From: an uncultured Lachnospiraceae bacterium
GTDB taxonomy: Bacteria > Bacillota > Clostridia > Lachnospirales > Lachnospiraceae
Assembly (NCBI GenBank): GCA_934370915.1
Contig: CAKRNI010000081.1
Coordinates: forward strand, 1-10,212
Direction: 5' to 3'
DNA: 10,212 bases
Shown: in pieces, positions 7,597 through 10,212 of the stretch
Layout: each line of letters opens with the position of its first letter
Numbering within the stretch: the first letter of the stretch is position 1
Position numbers and translations under genes: made by a program
Notes under the pieces: model-generated
The model's database searches: none
What the model was told of the DNA's origin: nothing
Seen by the model: the letters and a program-made list of their open reading frames with translations, nothing else

Positions 7597-8471
7597 CTGG
7601 AAAGATCATAAAGGGAATTGCCGGATTCTATTACGTGCATGACGGCGTTTCCAAAGTATACGAGTGTAAGGCAAAGGGCGTATTCCGGAATCGGAAGATC
7701 AAGCCCCTTGTGGGCGACAATGTGGAGTTCGACGTGCTTTCTGAGGAGGAGAGCCTCGGAAATATCGTGGAGATCCTCCCAAGGGAGAACTCCCTGATCC
7801 GTCCGGCGGTGGCGAACATCGATCAGGCAATGATCGTGTTTGCCGTTGCTGACCCGGAACCGAATTTGAACCTTCTGGACCGCTTTCTGGTCACGATGGA
7901 AGCCCAGAATGTTCCGGTGGTGATCTGCTTTAATAAGACAGATCTCGGAAAAGAGGGTGAGGCAGAACGTCTTGCGGGAATCTATCGGGACGCCGGATAT
8001 GAAGTCCATCTGTCCTGTGCCCTGGCGGGGGAAGGGATCGAGGCGATCCATGACCTCTTAAGGGGAAAGACAACGGCACTTGCCGGGCCGTCCGGCGTCG
8101 GAAAATCATCGCTGACGAACCGGATCCAGCCGGAGGCGGAGATGGAGACGGGGGCTGTCAGCGAGAAGATCCGCAGGGGACGCCATACCACAAGACATTC
8201 GGAGCTGTTCTTCGTTGAGAAGGAGACCTTCGTGATGGACACGCCGGGCTTTAGCTCCATCTTTGTCGACAATATGAAGCCGGAAGAGTTAAAGGATTTT
8301 TTTCCGGAATTTGAAACCTACGAGCCGGAATGCCGGTTTTTGGGCTGTGTCCATGTGGGAGAACGGGAGTGCGGCGTCAAGGAGGCCGTAAAAGCAGGAA
8401 AGATCGCGGATTCCCGGTATGAAAACTACCGGTTGATCTATGAAGAACTGAAGAGTAAAAGGAGATATTAA
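7593..8471 (+). CDS. rsgA: Ribosome small subunit-dependent GTPase
   Basis: Circularly permuted GTPase (YjeQ/CpgA) that checks and releases late 30S assembly intermediates. The product has 292 residues and starts with TTG. An N-terminal OB-fold (about 1-65) precedes a GTPase core in permuted order: NKTD (114-117, G4), then GPSGVGKS (165-172, G1), RGRHTTRH (195-202, with the G2 Thr) and DTPGF (216-220, G3). The C-terminal zinc finger is CRFLGCVHVGEREC, with ligands Cys247, Cys252, His254 and Cys260, followed by GVKEAV. The start codon shares bases with the prkC stop, so translation is probably coupled to the kinase. In B. subtilis PrkC phosphorylates this GTPase (CpgA), which makes the adjacency functionally meaningful. 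The weak TTG start may keep the dose below that of its neighbours. The identification is secure. Confidence 0.95.
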   Translation: MTGKIIKGIAGFYYVHDGVSKVYECKAKGVFRNRKIKPLVGDNVEFDVLSEEESLGNIVEILPRENSLIRPAVANIDQAMIVFAVADPEPNLNLLDRFLVTMEAQNVPVVICFNKTDLGKEGEAERLAGIYRDAGYEVHLSCALAGEGIEAIHDLLRGKTTALAGPSGVGKSSLTNRIQPEAEMETGAVSEKIRRGRHTTRHSELFFVEKETFVMDTPGFSSIFVDNMKPEELKDFFPEFETYEPECRFLGCVHVGERECGVKEAVKAGKIADSRYENYRLIYEELKSKRRY

Positions 8472-8475
8472 GATC

Positions 8476-9141
8476 ATGTATATGTTAGCGCCATCGATTC
8501 TTTCAGCAGACTTTTCTAAACTTGGTGAAGATGTAAAGACAGTTTCTGACGCGGGAGCGCAGTACATCCATCTGGATGTGATGGACGGAGCGTTTGTCCC
8601 GAGCATTTCCTTCGGTATGCCGGTGATCTCATCCCTCAGAAAGACAACAGACCGCGTGTTTGATGTCCATATGATGGTGGAGGAGCCGGGGAGATATGTA
8701 AATGATGTCAGAAAGGCCGGCGCGGATATCATCTGTGTCCATCAGGAAGCCTGTCTCCATTTGGACCGCACCATCAACCAGATCAAGGAGACCGGTGCCA
8801 GGGCAGCCGTCGCGTTAAACCCGGCAACTCCGGTTGAGACACTTTCCTGCATCTTAAAAGAAGCAGATATGTTCTTGATCATGTCCGTAAATCCGGGGTT
8901 CGGAGGACAGAAGTTTATCCCGTATACGTTAGAGAAGATCAAAAAACTCCGCGGCATGTTAAATGAGGCCGGACTCGCCACAGATATCGAAGTGGACGGC
9001 GGCGTGAATGCGGCCAATGTCAGAGAGGTTCTCGACGCAGGCGCAAACGTGATCGTTGCGGGTTCCGCGGTGTTTAAGAACGATGCGGCAGCGAATACGA
9101 AGGAATTCCTTAAGATCTTTGAGGAGTATTCCGCAAGATAG
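8476..9141 (+). CDS. rpe: Ribulose-phosphate 3-epimerase
   Basis: Cytosolic TIM-barrel enzyme of the pentose phosphate pathway that interconverts D-ribulose 5-phosphate and D-xylulose 5-phosphate. The product has 221 residues, the normal length. Motifs: LAPSILSADFS (4-14), HLDVMDGAFVP (32-42, with metal ligands His32 and Asp34), DVHMMVEEP (63-71, with His65), NPGFGGQKFIP (139-149, phosphate-binding loop), EVDGGV (172-177, with Asp174 as the second catalytic acid) and AGSAVF (195-200). ATG 8476 lies 4 bp after the rsgA stop. The ribosome binding site AAAAGGAG lies at the end of rsgA, about 11 nt upstream. An ATG at 8482 would also be possible and gives only two fewer residues. The position between rsgA and thiN is conserved in Firmicutes. 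Confidence 0.96.
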   Translation: MYMLAPSILSADFSKLGEDVKTVSDAGAQYIHLDVMDGAFVPSISFGMPVISSLRKTTDRVFDVHMMVEEPGRYVNDVRKAGADIICVHQEACLHLDRTINQIKETGARAAVALNPATPVETLSCILKEADMFLIMSVNPGFGGQKFIPYTLEKIKKLRGMLNEAGLATDIEVDGGVNAANVREVLDAGANVIVAGSAVFKNDAAANTKEFLKIFEEYSAR

Positions 9142-9190
9142 GGGGGCCGCACCCGGCATGAGCATGTGCCATGGACAGGAGAGTGGCGAG

Positions 9191-9892
9191 ATGGATAACA
9201 TGAATGCAGACAGAAGAGAAATGACGGATACCTGCCTGATCGTGTCGGGCGGACCGACGGACCGGAAATTTGCGGCGGAATTCGTGAAAAATCGGAAATA
9301 TCCCTATGTGATTGCGGTGGACGCGGGGCTTGCCGTCTGCGAGGAGCTGGGGCTTGTGCCGGACCTTGCGGTGGGCGATTTTGACACCTTCGGGCTGGAA
9401 AGGATGGAAGAACTCCGGAGGAAAGAGGGCTGGGCGACGGATGTCCACAAGCCGGAAAAAGACGAGACCGATACGGATCTTGCGATCCGCTCCGCACTCC
9501 GGGCAGGATTCCATACCGCCCATGTTCTGGGTGCCACAGGGGGAAGACTGGATCATGAGCTTTCCAATATCCACCTGATGCGGGCGGCGAAGAACGCCGG
9601 ACTTTTCATGGAGATCTACGATGCAAAGAACCGGATCTTTCTGCTGACACCGGATGATAGGGAACATTCCGTCTTTTTGAAGGACCGGATCTACGGGAAA
9701 TATGTTTCCTTCCTTCCGCTTACAGAGATCGTTCTTGGAATCACGCTGGATGGATTTAAATATCCGTTGCATAATAAAGATATCTCGATCTTAGAGAATC
9801 CCAGCCTCTGTGTCAGCAATGAGGTACCAGGGGAGCTGGCAAAGATCACGTTCCGGAAAGGGATTTTGATCTGCGTGGAATCGAGAGATTAA
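9191..9892 (+). CDS. thiN: Thiamine pyrophosphokinase
   Basis: Converts thiamine and ATP directly to thiamine pyrophosphate, the last step of thiamine salvage. The product has 233 residues from ATG 9191, with GGAG at 9178-9181 and 9 nt spacing. Signature segments of the family are visible: IVSGGPTDRKF (17-27), YVIAVDAGL (39-47), PDLAVGDFDTF (57-67), HKPEKDETDTDLAI (86-99), GATGGRLDHELSNIHLM (114-130, substrate binding), and in the C-terminal beta domain GFKYPL (188-193) and CVSNEV (207-212). Later in-frame ATGs at 9200 and 9221 remain possible because the first 12 residues are not conserved. An upstream open frame from 9056 lies inside rpe and is rejected. The gap to rpe is 49 bp, with a run of six G and a short imperfect hairpin around 9155-9170. 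No TPP riboswitch is seen here. It is the last gene of the operon-like run. Confidence 0.94.
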   Translation: MDNMNADRREMTDTCLIVSGGPTDRKFAAEFVKNRKYPYVIAVDAGLAVCEELGLVPDLAVGDFDTFGLERMEELRRKEGWATDVHKPEKDETDTDLAIRSALRAGFHTAHVLGATGGRLDHELSNIHLMRAAKNAGLFMEIYDAKNRIFLLTPDDREHSVFLKDRIYGKYVSFLPLTEIVLGITLDGFKYPLHNKDISILENPSLCVSNEVPGELAKITFRKGILICVESRD

Positions 9893-10018
9893 AGAGAACA
9901 CTGCGGGAAAATGTCAGCGTGAAAAAGCAAAAAGAAGGCTAACATACGTTGCAGTCTGCAATGCTGCGGCGAAGAAAACCGACTGGACTGGATAAAAAAA
10001 ACAAAACTGGACATTTCA

Positions 10019-10024
10019 TACAAT
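10019..10024 (+). promoter_or_regulatory. Possible -10 element of a transporter promoter
   Basis: TACAAT matches the sigma-A -10 consensus at five of six positions. Transcription would begin near 10031, just at the base of the RNA fold starting at 10033. No convincing -35 hexamer lies 16-18 bp upstream; that position holds an A-tract. The call is therefore tentative. Confidence 0.27.
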
Positions 10025-10032
10025 CCACTTGC

Positions 10033-10111
10033 ATGTTACCATGAGTATCAGGATGACAGAAATCCATGAACCGTTCATGAAAATATGAGCGGTTCTGCCT
10101 GTCAGTAACAT
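10033..10111 (+). promoter_or_regulatory. Candidate structured 5' leader RNA (riboswitch-like)
   Basis: Three nested helices can be drawn by eye. P1 pairs ATGTTAC (10033-10039) with GTAACAT (10105-10111). P2 pairs TGACAG (10054-10059) with CTGTCA (10099-10104). P3 pairs GAACCGTTCAT (10068-10078) with ATGAGCGGTTC (10085-10095), 11 bp including one T-G pair, closed by a GAAAAT loop. P1 and P2 abut on the 3' side, with a 14-nt one-sided bulge (10040-10053). P2 and P3 are separated by an 8/3 internal loop. The fold ends 5 nt before the purine-rich ribosome binding site (GGGGAG, 10116-10121) of the next gene. No T-run follows, so it is not a terminator. It does not match the TPP, THF, FMN, preQ1 or cobalamin consensus sequences I can recall. 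The helices are seen; a ligand-sensing role is inference. Confidence 0.5.
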
Positions 10112-10130
10112 ACGAGGGGAGATCTTAATT

Positions 10131-10212
10131 ATGAGAGAAAAGAATGGACAGTTAATGAAAATTGCGCAGGCTGGCCTGATGGCTGCGCTCTGCTATATCG
10201 GATATGCCGTGT
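10131..10212 (+). CDS. ECF transporter S component, 3' partial
   Basis: Only the first 27 codons are inside the window. The start ATG 10131 has GGGGAG at 10116-10121 with 9 nt spacing. The visible protein begins MREKNGQLMKIAQAGLMAAL and continues into CYIGYAV, a hydrophilic start followed by a hydrophobic helix. This resembles the N-terminus of Lachnospiraceae energy-coupling factor S components (typically KIAQxGMLAALCYVGF), the membrane subunits that bind a vitamin or other micronutrient. The substrate cannot be told from this fragment. Its position after thiN does not prove thiamine uptake, because a separate leader region suggests its own transcription unit. Another membrane protein with a similar first helix is possible. 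Confidence 0.55.
   Translation, partial: MREKNGQLMKIAQAGLMAALCYIGYAV

Larger units (their letters stand above)
9893..10130 (+). other. Non-coding gap between thiN and the transporter gene
   Basis: This is the longest gap in the window (238 bp) and is visibly richer in A/T than the genes. It has A-rich stretches at 9921-9936 and 9991-10006. CGTTGCA (9947-9953) can pair with TGCAATG (9957-9963) around GTC with one G-T pair, but no T-run follows, so I do not call a terminator. The 9-mer TAACATACG occurs twice (9940-9948 and 10106-10114). The 3' part holds the nested fold listed separately. No open reading frame with a credible start and ribosome binding site is seen. Confidence 0.6.

Noticed and set aside
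9056..9190. N-terminal extension of ThiN into rpe
   Set aside because: The extra 45 residues are an out-of-frame reading of the rpe 3' end and lack conservation; ATG 9191 has its own ribosome binding site.
9947..9963. Intrinsic terminator after thiN
   Set aside because: The CGTTGCA/TGCAATG hairpin is short and is followed by mixed sequence rather than a T-run, so termination cannot be supported.
9893..10032. TPP or other known riboswitch after thiN
   Set aside because: The segment ACTGGACTGGATAA weakly recalls part of the TPP aptamer, but there is no CTGAGA element or matching helices.

Overview
The window is a compact, co-directional bacterial housekeeping operon with all genes on the + strand. 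Gene order is def - fmt - yugP-like metallopeptidase - rsmB - rlmN - stp (prpC) - prkC - rsgA - rpe - thiN. A 238-bp gap then leads to the first codons of a new gene that looks like an ECF transporter S component. Nearly the same order (priA-def-fmt-rsmB-rlmN-prpC-prkC-rsgA-rpe-thiN) is a well-known block in Bacillus subtilis and other Firmicutes. Moderate GC, strong purine-rich ribosome binding sites, GTG/TTG starts, a PASTA-domain kinase and the protein sequence style point to a Clostridia member, most likely Lachnospiraceae. The genus cannot be fixed from the sequence.

Layout: positions 1-1398 hold def (5' end cut off by the window) and fmt, which handle removal and addition of the N-formyl group at translation initiation. 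Positions 1493-2218 hold a membrane zinc peptidase of the YugP type, inserted relative to the Bacillus order. Positions 2208-4688 hold two rRNA methyltransferases, RsmB (16S m5C) and RlmN (23S m2A). Positions 4685-7596 hold the Ser/Thr phosphatase and PASTA kinase pair, which read envelope state and control protein phosphorylation. Positions 7593-9141 hold the 30S assembly GTPase RsgA and ribulose-phosphate epimerase Rpe, and 9191-9892 thiamine pyrophosphokinase. Several junctions overlap by 4-11 bp (yugP/rsmB, rlmN/stp, stp/prkC, prkC/rsgA), so translational coupling is likely through the kinase module. Together the genes join translation start, ribosome modification and assembly with a phosphorylation switch; PrkC is known to phosphorylate RsgA in B. 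subtilis.

The genes are orthodox. The least explained parts are non-coding. The gap 9893-10130 contains a nested three-helix RNA fold (10033-10111) that ends just before the ribosome binding site of the transporter gene and resembles no riboswitch I could name. The rsmB-rlmN gap (3540-3641) and the fmt-yugP gap (1399-1492) also hold short perfect hairpins without T-tracts. The kinase ends in about 97 residues beyond its PASTA repeats that I cannot assign. I see no mobile elements, CRISPR arrays, tRNA or rRNA genes, or canonical intrinsic terminators.
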